DNA of 64,000 bases from a virus, in IMG/VR virus record IMGVR_UViG_3300042317_000620, positions 1 to 64,000 of that record; one strand, 5' to 3'. Shown in pieces: positions 37,760 to 47,020 of the stretch. Each line of letters opens with the position of its first letter. Position 1 is the first letter of the stretch. Under the pieces are notes generated by a model. It was not told the DNA's origin. It made no database searches and saw only the letters and a list, made by a program, of their open reading frames with translations. The position numbers and the translations under genes were made by a program.

Positions 37760-38328
37760 TAACCAACCCCTTTTTCCCAATTATTTAAACCCCAATGTCC
37801 TATGCCACAAGCATCTGCCACATCATTGTCATCTATAATCTTATCATAGTTGATTTCAATAAACTTTATAGTTCTTTCTTTTCTTATGTTACGCTCATAA
37901 GATTTATACCACGCATCTGACTTACCTGGATTTTTTGATCTAATAACAAGTTTTTCTTCTTTAGATAATGCTTTATTTCCAATATAATTTTGCCAAGTTA
38001 TTGGTGATACCTTTGCTACATTAAGCACCCCAGAAACTCCTGCTGCTCCAATAATAGCGCCTTGAACCAACGCAAGATCTGCTGCAGTTTTTGGACTATT
38101 CATAAATACGGTATGTTCAATAATTATAGAATCAGTATTAATAAATGATTTATCTTTTAAAAACGACTGCACTTTTTTTGATGCATCAATACATTTTTGA
38201 TAAATATCTTTTCCTTCAAAATTAATCTTTCCAATCATTTTTAAATTGCCAAACTCAAAAAGGGCAAATGCTAAACTATTAGTGCTTGCATCAATAGCAA
38301 CAAATTTTTCTGGTCTAACGTATGTCAT
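37759..38328 (-). CDS. RuvC-like Holliday-junction resolvase
   Basis: 189 residues with an RNase-H fold: FVAIDASTNSLAFALF (first Asp), SIIIEHTVFM (Glu), and DDNDVADACGIGHW (final Asp pair), the RuvC-type catalytic set. A basic helix region (KNPGKSDAWYKSYERN) may contact the junction. It resolves branched DNA before packaging. Between replication and packaging genes, which fits. Confidence 0.75.
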   Translation of the reverse strand: MTYVRPEKFVAIDASTNSLAFALFEFGNLKMIGKINFEGKDIYQKCIDASKKVQSFLKDKSFINTDSIIIEHTVFMNSPKTAADLALVQGAIIGAAGVSGVLNVAKVSPITWQNYIGNKALSKEEKLVIRSKNPGKSDAWYKSYERNIRKERTIKFIEINYDKIIDDNDVADACGIGHWGLNNWEKGVG

Positions 38329-38608
38329 AATAGTCTATTAGTCCTTTCAAATCTTTTAATGCTTTATTAACCTTTTTATTATCTACAGAACAGTTTTCAC
38401 AATAGTTAGAGTCGTTATATGCTGAAAGAACAGTTCCACATCCTCTTGCACATTTACGATCTTTGCCATGTCTTTTTTTTCGTTTATTAATTGCTTGCTT
38501 TTCTGCAATTTTAATCTTTGTCGCCTCTACTCGACATTCTGGACTACAATAAATTTGATAACTTACAGTAGGAGAAAATTCATTCTCGCACCACTCACAT
38601 GGCTTCAC
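38315..38608 (-). CDS. Double zinc-finger protein
   Basis: 97 residues. N-terminal CEWCENEF and YCSPECRVEA form one CxxC-CxxC finger; ARGCGTVLSAYNDSNYCENCS forms another after a Lys/Arg-rich helix. The basic linker implies nucleic-acid binding. Overlaps both neighbours by 14 bp. Confidence 0.7.
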   Translation of the reverse strand: MKPCEWCENEFSPTVSYQIYCSPECRVEATKIKIAEKQAINKRKKRHGKDRKCARGCGTVLSAYNDSNYCENCSVDNKKVNKALKDLKGLIDYYDIR

Positions 38609-39407
38609 TCAATTGCTCCAGCGAACCAATTTTAATTACCCCTGGTTCCGATTGGGCGCATGCCTTTTGTATTGGACATGCTTTGCAAATTTTAGAGTTT
38701 GATCTATAATTTTTTTGTGGTAACTGCTTATCTTGCCATGCTTGCCTTACGGTTTTCATCCAATCAAATGTAGTATCAATCCATTTTCTATAGTGGTCAT
38801 TAACACTAATTGGAACTATAAACAACTCATAATTATTTTTATTCTCATAGATCATTAAGCCATTAGACATCTTCAATATCTTCATATAAATCAACAACTG
38901 TGCAATATGATATGTCTTTGCTTTGTTTGTTTTTTTAATATATTCAAAACCTTCATTGCTTACAGTTTTAATTTCAATAACAAACTCTTCGTTATTCCAC
39001 TCAATCATTCCATCTGCCCAGCCATAAATAGGAGGGTCGTTGCTAAGAATTTTAAACTCTGTTGTGTCCTTACCATCTTCATCTACAAACTTTTTGGCAA
39101 TCCCAGACTTTAGTAGTGCATCTTGAATTCTACCGTGAGAAAGAGATCCATTAGACATATTTGCTACTGAAAACGGAGTGTTTGTGCTTTCAAAAACAAC
39201 ACCATCAAATGCATGATACCAATATCTAGGACATTCTCCATGTCCATAAATTAAGCCTGATGGCGCAAATGTTTTTTTCTTTTGATGTTTTGGATCTTGT
39301 CCGACCATATAGCCAGACTGTATTTTTTCAATAACTGCATTCACATCTATATCATTTTCTGATTTTGCTGGTCTAACCATTACTTGCTGTAGTAAACTTT
39401 TAGTCAT
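38595..39407 (-). CDS. Cas4-like PD-(D/E)XK exonuclease with Fe-S cysteines
   Basis: 270 residues. The nuclease core has IYGWADGMIEW (Asp), EFVIEIKTVS (E-x-K) and YHIAQLLIYM (Gln helix), the RecB/Cas4 arrangement. Cysteines in GHGECPRYWYH near residue 58 and ICKACPIQKAC near the end would bind a [4Fe-4S] cluster. Likely resects DNA for recombination. The ATG with AAAGGA is preferred to an earlier one. No CRISPR array is nearby, so it is not part of a Cas system. Confidence 0.85.
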   Translation of the reverse strand: MTKSLLQQVMVRPAKSENDIDVNAVIEKIQSGYMVGQDPKHQKKKTFAPSGLIYGHGECPRYWYHAFDGVVFESTNTPFSVANMSNGSLSHGRIQDALLKSGIAKKFVDEDGKDTTEFKILSNDPPIYGWADGMIEWNNEEFVIEIKTVSNEGFEYIKKTNKAKTYHIAQLLIYMKILKMSNGLMIYENKNNYELFIVPISVNDHYRKWIDTTFDWMKTVRQAWQDKQLPQKNYRSNSKICKACPIQKACAQSEPGVIKIGSLEQLSEAM

Positions 39408-39435
39408 TATATTCCTTTGTTTATACAAGTATACA

Positions 39436-39735
39436 CTATTTCGTAATATATTTTAGTGCTGATACTAAATTGTTTACTGATTCTGCTGCAGTGTAGTAAA
39501 TATTTTTCTTTGCCCTGTTGTTTTTGTCAACATTTGCCATCCAAGTTGCCTTTAATGATAATTTAGCAGCAATAGCCTGAAGCCTGACAATCTCTAGTGT
39601 TGCCACTTGAATTGGGATATCTGGCTTAATGATAAGTTTAGCAATCATAGTAAGTGCAGTTGTAAGATCTTCATCTTCCATATATTCTGATATTTCTGAA
39701 AGACCATTAATCATTTCTAGTGTTGTTTTTTCCAT
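39436..39735 (-). CDS. Conserved helical phage protein
   Basis: 99 residues, all helical: LEMINGLSEISEYMEDED, VATLEIVRLQAIAAKLSLKATWM and a final ESVNNLVSALKYITK. This type occurs in the replication region of actinophages without known function. The ATG overlaps the stop of the dioxygenase-like gene (TAATG). Confidence 0.6.
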   Translation of the reverse strand: MEKTTLEMINGLSEISEYMEDEDLTTALTMIAKLIIKPDIPIQVATLEIVRLQAIAAKLSLKATWMANVDKNNRAKKNIYYTAAESVNNLVSALKYITK

Positions 39736-40367
39736 TATATTATCCCTTTGTCATATTTTAACTTTATTGTTTTTTGTCTTATATCTCTTTCTTTGATAAA
39801 CTCTGGTGATATTTCATTGATATAGGTTGTTTTTTCAGAAAATTGACACAACAACATATCTAAATATTCATCATCATTAAAAACTTTTTTTTCTCTCCAA
39901 TGTACTTCATTGGTTCCAGAAAATATTAATGCCTCATTATTTTTTAAAATACTGCTTTCTCCTTCAACCACAATAGCCCAATCCAGGTTACTATCTAATT
40001 GAATATCAAAAGTTAATCTAGGAGTTTTAAATTTTGTATCAACATGTGGATGTAAATTTGGACTTCCATATTGTTTTGAATATCTAGTAAAAGAAATACT
40101 TTCTAATTCTAATTGTTTGTTTAATTTTTTTTCTGCTATATCAATAATTTTATCAAATATTTTTTTATTAATTTTTAAATTTATCGATCCATTATTTTCT
40201 TCCTTGTATTCTTTCCAATATAAAATTGAATACAAACGCCCTAATACTTCTTGAACAACATAATCTTCTTTTATAATATTATTAATTTCACTATAAAGAA
40301 AAGTCAATTCTTCTTCTGTAAAAATATTTTTTATAATTTTAGTATTAGTTATAGTATTTATATCCAT
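39735..40367 (-). CDS. 2OG-Fe(II) oxygenase-like, tandem copy 3
   Basis: 210 residues. LHPHVDT provides His-x-Asp; the strand DWAIVVEGESSILKNNEALIF and NEVHWREKKVF give the distal His and an Arg two residues later. Related to the next two genes by the same order of blocks. The cofactor Arg position is atypical, so classic 2OG use is not certain. Overlaps the middle copy by 23 bp. Confidence 0.7.
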   Translation of the reverse strand: MDINTITNTKIIKNIFTEEELTFLYSEINNIIKEDYVVQEVLGRLYSILYWKEYKEENNGSINLKINKKIFDKIIDIAEKKLNKQLELESISFTRYSKQYGSPNLHPHVDTKFKTPRLTFDIQLDSNLDWAIVVEGESSILKNNEALIFSGTNEVHWREKKVFNDDEYLDMLLCQFSEKTTYINEISPEFIKERDIRQKTIKLKYDKGII

Positions 40368-40986
40368 TTTTCAATTCTTTATCTAGCCAAACTTTACTTT
40401 TTACTTCACTCATTTTAACATTTGGAGGATTTTTTAAATCTTTAGAATCTAAAAAATGAAAGAAAACCATTTGTAAAAAATCATCTTCTTTAAAATCATA
40501 TGGTCTTCTCCAGTGAACTTGATCTTTTACATTAATCCAAAATCCTTGTCCGTCCAATAACTCAACCTCTTTGCCCTCTACCATGCTACGCCAATTAATA
40601 TTTGATTTTAATTGATAATTAAAAGTTATAAAAGAAGATGTTTGGTCTAGATGTGGTGGCAAAAATGGCGTCCCATATTTTTTATTGTATTCTACAAAAA
40701 ATGCTGGACCTAAATATAAAGATGGAGAGTATTGTTTAATATAGTTATTGAAAAATTTAACAATTTCTAAATCTGGTGTTAAATTAATCCTAATTCTTCC
40801 CAACTCTTTATTTAACAATACTGACGGTTCTTCAAAGCGCATACTTTCATTATTATTTGTTTCTGCTAATGGCATAAACTTTCTTGTATCATCTAAAAAT
40901 TTTTCAAAACTTTCTAAAACATCTGTTGGAAATATTTTGTCAATAATAACATTGTTATTTGTTAAAAAATCAACAGTTTCATTCAT
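40345..40986 (-). CDS. 2OG-Fe(II) oxygenase-like, tandem copy 2
   Basis: 213 residues. FLPPHLDQTSSFITFNYQL, then NWRSMVEGKEVELLDGQGFW and DQVHWRRPYDF reproduce the His-x-Asp and distal His-Trp-Arg blocks of its neighbours. Sequence outside these is much diverged, indicating old duplication. Overlaps copies on both sides. Confidence 0.7.
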   Translation of the reverse strand: MNETVDFLTNNNVIIDKIFPTDVLESFEKFLDDTRKFMPLAETNNNESMRFEEPSVLLNKELGRIRINLTPDLEIVKFFNNYIKQYSPSLYLGPAFFVEYNKKYGTPFLPPHLDQTSSFITFNYQLKSNINWRSMVEGKEVELLDGQGFWINVKDQVHWRRPYDFKEDDFLQMVFFHFLDSKDLKNPPNVKMSEVKSKVWLDKELKNGYKYYN

Positions 40987-41569
40987 TTATTTTTTCTTCC
41001 TCTCTGCTCATATTTAATTCACTTTGCCAAAAGTCACACTCAGACTCAAGATATTCTCTATATTCAGGATCAAACTCAGCATATTGATCTGAAGAAAAAT
41101 GAAAAAATATCATATCTAATTGTTGACCATCTAAAATTTTTTGATCTTTTCTCCAATGAATTTGATTTGTTCCAGAAAAAACAAGCGCTTCGTTATTATT
41201 TAAAACAAACTCTTTTCCTTTTACAAATAATGGCCATTCAAAATTGCCACCCAACTGAACATCTAACGTAATTCTTGGTTTAGGAAAAACTTCATCAAAA
41301 TGAGGAAACAGTTTTGGTACGTATCCAGTTTCATTGGTATAACTGACAAAACTGTGCTCTGTCAAATAAACAGAATAATCCAAAACATCATTCATTGTTT
41401 TGGTTACTTTATCTAAAATATTTGATGGCAAACCTGCATGATAAATTTTTTGACCTAGCAGTGTGGATAAATGGGTGCTGTCTACTGTTTTTATAAATTC
41501 ATATATTTGATTTATTTCATTTGCTGTAAATATATCATTTATGATAAAGTTTTTATGGTTATTATACAT
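40979..41569 (-). CDS. 2OG-Fe(II) oxygenase-like, tandem copy 1
   Basis: 196 residues. LFPHFDEVFPKPRITLDVQL, FEWPLFVKGKEFVLNNNEAL and NQIHWRKDQKI are the iron-site blocks. The ATG chosen lies 6 nt after a TATAAT, so this gene may be the leaderless head of the trio; a longer frame begins inside the previous gene. Confidence 0.7.
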   Translation of the reverse strand: MYNNHKNFIINDIFTANEINQIYEFIKTVDSTHLSTLLGQKIYHAGLPSNILDKVTKTMNDVLDYSVYLTEHSFVSYTNETGYVPKLFPHFDEVFPKPRITLDVQLGGNFEWPLFVKGKEFVLNNNEALVFSGTNQIHWRKDQKILDGQQLDMIFFHFSSDQYAEFDPEYREYLESECDFWQSELNMSREEEKINE

Positions 41570-41581
41570 AATACTATTATA
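41570..41581 (-). promoter_or_regulatory. Leaderless -10 box of the dioxygenase trio
   Basis: Minus-strand TATAAT (41576-41581), 6 nt, then ATG; it lies across the end of the nuclease-like gene. Confidence 0.5.
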
Positions 41582-41861
41582 CACCATCCATATATTGTTC
41601 TAAAACGTCTACTTCTATTATAGCAAGTCTTATTTTTTTATTGCCTTCACCCAAAACAATAACAAGTGCTGGATCGCTATTATTCTTAATTGCATCTGTT
41701 ACTACTTTTGCCCAAACAGCAGCATTAAGAGTAAATGATTTTGCACTTTCCTTAAAATCTACAGTAAAACCATTCCAAGAAGCATCTCCCTTTTTAGTAT
41801 TTCTACCAGAGTTTTTATGCTGTATAGCCCCTAACCTTTTAGACTCAGAACGCTCACTCAT
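41577..41861 (-). CDS. PD-(D/E)XK-like nuclease or resolvase
   Basis: 94 residues. KNSGRNTKKGDASW, FTVDFKESAKSFTL (D-x-K core) and a central VWAKVVTDAI helix match a small phage nuclease family often labelled Holliday-junction resolvase or PDDEXK endonuclease. The last strand RLAIIEVDVLEQY completes the fold. Because a RuvC-like gene is also present, one of the two may act on other substrates. Confidence 0.65.
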   Translation of the reverse strand: MSERSESKRLGAIQHKNSGRNTKKGDASWNGFTVDFKESAKSFTLNAAVWAKVVTDAIKNNSDPALVIVLGEGNKKIRLAIIEVDVLEQYMDGV

Positions 41862-42030
41862 TTTGATAATCCCTTTTTGATTTAGGAAGTAGGTTTACTT
41901 TAGATATATGTTTTTTCGTACACATCCAAGTTACGTCTTTTGTTTCAAGCCAAAACCTACAGACATCTATAACTTCACTACATTTTTGACATGCAAATTT
42001 ACCAGTAAAAGTTTTAAACTTTTCAGACAT
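41854..42030 (-). CDS. 58-residue zinc-ribbon protein
   Basis: KFACQKCSEVIDVCRFW and VTWMCTKKHISK give Cys-x2-Cys, a third Cys and a C-x3-H pair. The remainder is basic. Nested overlaps with recA (8 bp) and the nuclease-like gene (8 bp) support translation. Confidence 0.6.
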   Translation of the reverse strand: MSEKFKTFTGKFACQKCSEVIDVCRFWLETKDVTWMCTKKHISKVNLLPKSKRDYQNE

Positions 42031-43039
42031 TATTAACTTTATTCTTTATCATATCTTGTAAGTCTAAATCTTCTCTTACTCTGCTTACAAATGTATCTCT
42101 ACCCTGGATCTTTGTGCCATCGTCAAGTTGATACCAAGCACCAGTCCTATTGATTATCCCCAGACTTTCTGCTGTATCAACCAAATCAGCGATGGAATCA
42201 ATACCAAGATCATCACCTCTAAAATAAAAATCGTACTCACCAGATTGGAAGGATGGAGAAGTTTTTGAAAACTGTAACTCCCACCTAACTTTACGACCAA
42301 CTTTTTCTTCAATGAGTTTGTCTCCGACATGTATCTTCCCCTTCAATGCTTGATTGTCTGATTCTGATGAAAATAGTTTAACAACAGTTGATGAGTAAAA
42401 CTTTGTTGCCTGACCACCAGTTGGTTGTTGGCTGGTATACATTGCACTAATATTATTTCTTGATTGTGAAATAAGAATAAACAAAGTTGGCTTAACCTTA
42501 TTGTTTGCATAATTAATCATCTTCCATGCATTACTAAAGTCACGAGATTCTGCACCAATTTGTTTAGTATTTTCTAATTGTTTTAGTTCATCCGTATCTT
42601 TTTCAAAATATATTGCTGGTAACAATGAAGTAATTGAGTCAACTACAATTAAATCAACTCCAGCCTCCATTAGTTGCACACCTACATCAACCATTTCATT
42701 AATTGTTCTAGCCTTTGAAACAATTAATTTAGATGTATCTACACCAAGTTTTTGTGACCATTCTTTATCATATGACATTTCAGCATCAATCCAAGCACAA
42801 ATCTTTCCTTCTTGTTGTGCTAAAGCAACTGTCTGAAGGCATAAAGAGGACTTAGCAGAAGACTTAGATCCCCACATAAGGACTTGTCTACCATACGGCA
42901 AACCACCGTTTAAAGCCCTATTAAGACCAGTGCTAGGTGTTGCTGCATATTCTGTTGCTGGAACTGAATCTCCAGACATTATGCTTTTACGTAATTTAGG
43001 ATTAAGTTGTGCTAAAACTTCTTCTATACTAACTGACAT
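42023..43039 (-). CDS. recA: RecA recombinase
   Basis: 338 residues. The RecA core has TPSTGLNRALNGGLPYGRQVL, the P-loop GSKSSAKSS, a Walker B DLIVVDSITSLLPA and an L2-like GGQATKFYSS. In the P-loop the Gly just before the Lys is Ala. It pairs homologous DNA for phage recombination and repair. GGAGG sits 6 nt from the ATG used. It overlaps the polymerase gene by 11 bp and lacks the long basic C-terminus of cellular RecA. Confidence 0.9.
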   Translation of the reverse strand: MSVSIEEVLAQLNPKLRKSIMSGDSVPATEYAATPSTGLNRALNGGLPYGRQVLMWGSKSSAKSSLCLQTVALAQQEGKICAWIDAEMSYDKEWSQKLGVDTSKLIVSKARTINEMVDVGVQLMEAGVDLIVVDSITSLLPAIYFEKDTDELKQLENTKQIGAESRDFSNAWKMINYANNKVKPTLFILISQSRNNISAMYTSQQPTGGQATKFYSSTVVKLFSSESDNQALKGKIHVGDKLIEEKVGRKVRWELQFSKTSPSFQSGEYDFYFRGDDLGIDSIADLVDTAESLGIINRTGAWYQLDDGTKIQGRDTFVSRVREDLDLQDMIKNKVNNV

Positions 43040-46000
43040 GTACATCCTCCAATGTTACTGTTCCGTCTTTTGTCTTTCCAAAATCAAACTTATAGGACTT
43101 TCCTTCTTCAATATGCATATATGCTTTTGCAAATGCCGTAGGAAATACTGTGACAGAATGAAGATCTCTAGATGTATCTGCAAGTGTTAGAGAAGCCATC
43201 TTTTTACCTGTCTTTGTAGTTCTTGACTTAAGAGATATTACAAACATTTGATCGTCCTTGTATGGTAACTGCTTGTATCCAAGGAACTTAACAAGTGCGT
43301 TAGATGATTCTTTTATTTCTTCAGAAGGTATGGAAGATACAATCCTATTATCATTACAAAGAACCAAGTAAGAACGACCAGTCTCAATAGTCGTATTTTC
43401 ATCATCAAATATACCCACAGACCCAGTTTTGTCCAAAATTTCAACTCGTGACCATCCTGTTCCTCTTTTAATTGATTTTACCATACCCATAAAAATGTAT
43501 GATCCCTTTTCTTCAAAGTCAACAATATCCTGAATAAATGCATAGTAGTGAGAAGGTATTGCAATATTAAACTCTGGAAGGTTTAAGTATTCATACAAGT
43601 TCTCTTTAATCTCTTTATCATTTCTAGGGTTGTCATTAAATGTTGCAGCACCAATTACCCTTAATGCTTGTAGAGCACGACTATTTACTCCGTTCCCCTT
43701 GGTAAATGTGAACTGTTCAAGTTCTTTGTACGAACTAAAAGGTCGTGCTGAAATATATCTTTCTGCAATTTTATCAGATATGTACTTGATAGCAGTGAGC
43801 CCAAACCTAATGCCCTTACCCTCAATTTTAAAATCGATATCCGAATCGTTAATGTGAGGTAACTTAACGCTAATGCCCATTCTTTTTGCTTCAATAAGAT
43901 ATTCAGTTCTCGCATCTTTATCCTTTTCATTTTTTAATAGTGCGAACATAAACTCTAGGGGGTAGTAGTATTTGAGCCACGCTGTCCAATACGAGAGAGT
44001 ACTGTAAGCAACGGCATGCGATTTGTTGAACGAATACCCAGCATGCGCTTCAAAATCATGCCAAAGATCCAAAGCACTATTAGGGGAGATATACTTACTA
44101 GCACCACTAACGAAACGATCTTGGAACTCCTTAAACTCTTTAGCATCTTTTTTCTTGCCAATGATCTTTCTAACTTTATCTGCTTCCGACATGGACATAC
44201 CGCCAAGGTGTACGCATGCTTGCATAACTTGCTCCTGGTAAAGAATGCACCCATAAGTATCCTCCGTAAATGGTTTTAGAATTTGGTGAAGATAATTAAT
44301 ATTCTGACGACCGTGCTTACGGTCAATATAATCTTTACCAATTGTGTTAGCAGCACCTGGACGCACCAAAGCATTTGATGCTGCTAGTTCGTTGAGGTTC
44401 TTAACGCCCATCTTGACAAGAAGGTTGGTGTATGGTGCTGCTTCGCACTGAAACACTCCCTTTGTATATCCATCTGATATCATCTGATATACATTCGCAT
44501 CGTCCATCTTAATCTTAAGAAGGTCAATCTTTTTGCCATCTCGTTCTTTGATTATGTTAATTGTATCCTTAAGAACAGATAAAGTCTTAAGACCCAATGC
44601 ATCAATCTTAATCAAACCAATTCTTTCAGCCTCTTCCATATCAACACCAACGACAGGAATTCTTTCATCAGATCCTGTAGATGATCTTGTTTCAAGTGGT
44701 GCGTATCTAAAAATTGGTTCCTTACTTGTTACTACACCTGCTGCGTGGATTCCTGTACCACGAATGCGACCACGAAGTTGTTCTCCATAGACTTCTACTT
44801 CTGGATACTTCTCACGAAACTCTCTTGTTGATTTTGAACTACAGAAATCATCCCAAGAGTCTACAGTCTTCAAAACCTTATTGACATCTGATAGCGGAAT
44901 GTTCAACACTCGTGCAATATCTCTAACAATTCCTTTACCAGTGAACTCAAGGAATGTAGCAATAGATGCAACATGTCGATACTGTCTAACTAGATAGTCT
45001 TTTACTTCTTCACGGCGAGTATCTTGAATATCTGTATCGATATCTGGAAAATCGTTACGCTCTGGGTTAATAAAACGGAAAAACAAAAGGTTGTGCTCAA
45101 TAGGATCAATGTCTGTAATCTTTAGTGCATAACAAACAAGAGAACCAGCAGATGATCCACGACCAGGCCCAACCATAATCTCTTCTTTCTTTGCCCAGTT
45201 AATCATATTGCTTACAACAAGGAAGTACGGAGCAAACTTTTTATCTTTAATAATCTGCAACTCTTCTTCAAGTCTATCAAGATACTCCTGATTTTCTGAC
45301 AAACCTCGTTCTACCAAACCTTCTAATGCAACCTTTGCAAGTTCCTTATCAGGACTCTTATACTGTACTGGTAGTAAGTCTAATCCTTCTTGGATTCCAT
45401 AGTCTTCTACTGTCTCTGCTAACAGAATTGTGTTTGAATAGATGTCAGGTCTATCTATCCCCTGCGATTCCATCGCTGCTTTAATCTCTTCGTATGAGAG
45501 CAGGTGAATATCAAACTTATTAAATGTAATCTGACGGTCTTCGCCATATAGATAATCTAGGCGTTCCATCATGCTGCCTTTTTTCTTTGACTTCTCATAC
45601 GTTGCATCTTTTACAAACTTGCCATGTGTATTCATTAACAACTTAAACTCTTGTACTTCTTTTTGTGATGTATCAACATGGTGACAGTCTGGCGTAACAA
45701 TAACTTTAATGCCAAACTCGTCTGCAAGATCTATTAAATGTTTATTAATATGCGCTTCGTTATGAGGCATTACTTCAATATAATAGTCATCTCCAAAGCG
45801 TTCTTTAAACCAAGATATGTACTTCTTGGCAAGAGCGAACTCTTCTTCTTCTAATGCTTTTACAAGCACACTACTTGGACAAGCAGAGGTAACAATAATA
45901 CCTTCTTTATACTTTTCCAAAATAGTAAAATCAAATCTTGGTTTCTTAAAAAAACCATCTGTCCAAGATAGTTCACTAATCTTGTTTAGATTTTCCAAAC

Positions 46001-46304
46001 CAATTTGATTCTTGGCTAGAAGGATAATGTGATTATAGACAAGATCTTGTTGACCTTCTCTTTCAGACTTATCTCGTGTATCAGATATGTCTGCACACAT
46101 GTATCCTTCTAGACCCAGAATTGGCTTAATGCCCTTTGCTTTTGCAATACGGTGCAGTTCCCTATGCCCAGATAAAGTACCGTGGTCAGTGATTGCTATT
46201 GCTGGCATCCCTAACTCAACTGCACGGTCAACGTATTCTTCTGGAGTAGCAATCCCATCAAATAAACTAAAATGGGTGTGGACATGTAAGCCTACGTAAT
46301 TCAT
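43029..46304 (-). CDS. dnaE: DNA polymerase III alpha subunit (DnaE type)
   Basis: 1091 residues, close to full-length DnaE. PHP domain at the start with HVHTHFSLFDGIATPEEYV, ITDHGTLSG and VTPDCHHVD, so its metal ligands look intact; a palm domain with GPGRGSSAGSLVCYAL, FPDIDTDIQDTRREEV (two catalytic Asp) and LIKIDALGLKTL (third Asp); fingers with YGCILYQEQVMQ; then helix-hairpin-helix and OB domains. It is the replicative polymerase; no clamp or clamp loader is visible in this window. The intact PHP site suggests proofreading. Confidence 0.95.
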   Translation of the reverse strand: MNYVGLHVHTHFSLFDGIATPEEYVDRAVELGMPAIAITDHGTLSGHRELHRIAKAKGIKPILGLEGYMCADISDTRDKSEREGQQDLVYNHIILLAKNQIGLENLNKISELSWTDGFFKKPRFDFTILEKYKEGIIVTSACPSSVLVKALEEEEFALAKKYISWFKERFGDDYYIEVMPHNEAHINKHLIDLADEFGIKVIVTPDCHHVDTSQKEVQEFKLLMNTHGKFVKDATYEKSKKKGSMMERLDYLYGEDRQITFNKFDIHLLSYEEIKAAMESQGIDRPDIYSNTILLAETVEDYGIQEGLDLLPVQYKSPDKELAKVALEGLVERGLSENQEYLDRLEEELQIIKDKKFAPYFLVVSNMINWAKKEEIMVGPGRGSSAGSLVCYALKITDIDPIEHNLLFFRFINPERNDFPDIDTDIQDTRREEVKDYLVRQYRHVASIATFLEFTGKGIVRDIARVLNIPLSDVNKVLKTVDSWDDFCSSKSTREFREKYPEVEVYGEQLRGRIRGTGIHAAGVVTSKEPIFRYAPLETRSSTGSDERIPVVGVDMEEAERIGLIKIDALGLKTLSVLKDTINIIKERDGKKIDLLKIKMDDANVYQMISDGYTKGVFQCEAAPYTNLLVKMGVKNLNELAASNALVRPGAANTIGKDYIDRKHGRQNINYLHQILKPFTEDTYGCILYQEQVMQACVHLGGMSMSEADKVRKIIGKKKDAKEFKEFQDRFVSGASKYISPNSALDLWHDFEAHAGYSFNKSHAVAYSTLSYWTAWLKYYYPLEFMFALLKNEKDKDARTEYLIEAKRMGISVKLPHINDSDIDFKIEGKGIRFGLTAIKYISDKIAERYISARPFSSYKELEQFTFTKGNGVNSRALQALRVIGAATFNDNPRNDKEIKENLYEYLNLPEFNIAIPSHYYAFIQDIVDFEEKGSYIFMGMVKSIKRGTGWSRVEILDKTGSVGIFDDENTTIETGRSYLVLCNDNRIVSSIPSEEIKESSNALVKFLGYKQLPYKDDQMFVISLKSRTTKTGKKMASLTLADTSRDLHSVTVFPTAFAKAYMHIEEGKSYKFDFGKTKDGTVTLEDVHVS

Positions 46305-46307
46305 CTC

Positions 46308-46955
46308 CTACCAGTCAGTATTTGTGCTGGTAATTGATGGGCTGTCAAAGCCAAGGTAGAACGCTTCTTGTTCTGCATAAGGAATCTTACGAAGAGCAGA
46401 CTCTAGTGGATATGGCTCTGTGCCTGTCCAATCAAATGGCTCCTTATCTGGTGCAGATGGAATAAGTGTGTAGTTGGTTTCAGTTCCCTGACCATTACGT
46501 CTCAACTTCCAGACAACATTTGAAATGCTTCCAGTCTCCATTGCATATTCCTTGATTGTATTAAATGATGATTGCTTGCTGATACCCATTGACCAGATAG
46601 CAACATATGGTGGCTCTAGGCCATCGTCTACAAGAACATTGCAGTAGAAACGAAGACGGGCTCTCCAGCCAGCCTTTGGATCCTTGCGATGCATCTCTTC
46701 TGCCCAATCACGACCTTCTGACTCCATTGTATCTAGAGCCTTACGCTTGTAGTCCTTTGGGTTGGTGTGTTCCTTGACAACTAGTGCAAGTCCACGACCT
46801 TCGTTATAGTTTGCAGAGTCTTCGTCAAGTTCTTCAATAAAACGAATCTTTGCTGATTGTCCGTCTGCTAACTTTAGCCAACGAACTTTTGGTCCATCTG
46901 ATTTTGGTTTGTCGAGCAGGGCATTGATGTTTTTTAGTCCCTTTACTACGCTCAT
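46308..46955 (-). CDS. Phage single-stranded DNA-binding protein
   Basis: 215 residues. KVRWLKLADGQSAKIRFIEEL, then RARLRFYCNVLVDDG and YVAIWSMGISKQSSFNTI, followed by LRRNGQGTETNYTLIP, form the OB-fold blocks of actinophage SSBs. The C-terminus is not strongly acidic. It has a dedicated promoter and a GGAG site, consistent with high expression, and lies just upstream of the polymerase gene. Confidence 0.75.
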   Translation of the reverse strand: MSVVKGLKNINALLDKPKSDGPKVRWLKLADGQSAKIRFIEELDEDSANYNEGRGLALVVKEHTNPKDYKRKALDTMESEGRDWAEEMHRKDPKAGWRARLRFYCNVLVDDGLEPPYVAIWSMGISKQSSFNTIKEYAMETGSISNVVWKLRRNGQGTETNYTLIPSAPDKEPFDWTGTEPYPLESALRKIPYAEQEAFYLGFDSPSITSTNTDW

Positions 46956-46984
46956 ATTATTCTCCTTTTTGTTTGTTTATTTAT

Positions 46985-47013
46985 TTAGTTTATCATAGAT
47001 GGTTGTTTTGTGC
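46985..47013 (-). promoter_or_regulatory. Promoter of the SSB-polymerase-RecA operon (TTGCAC-17-TAAACT)
   Basis: Minus-strand TTGCAC (47008-47013), 17-nt spacer, TAAACT (46985-46990). It starts the operon running through SSB, DnaE and RecA. Confidence 0.7.
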
Positions 47014-47020
47014 AACTATG

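Noticed and set aside
38595-39407. Cas4-like nuclease as part of a CRISPR-Cas system
   Set aside because: No repeat-spacer array or other cas gene is present in the window; it fits phage recombination nucleases.
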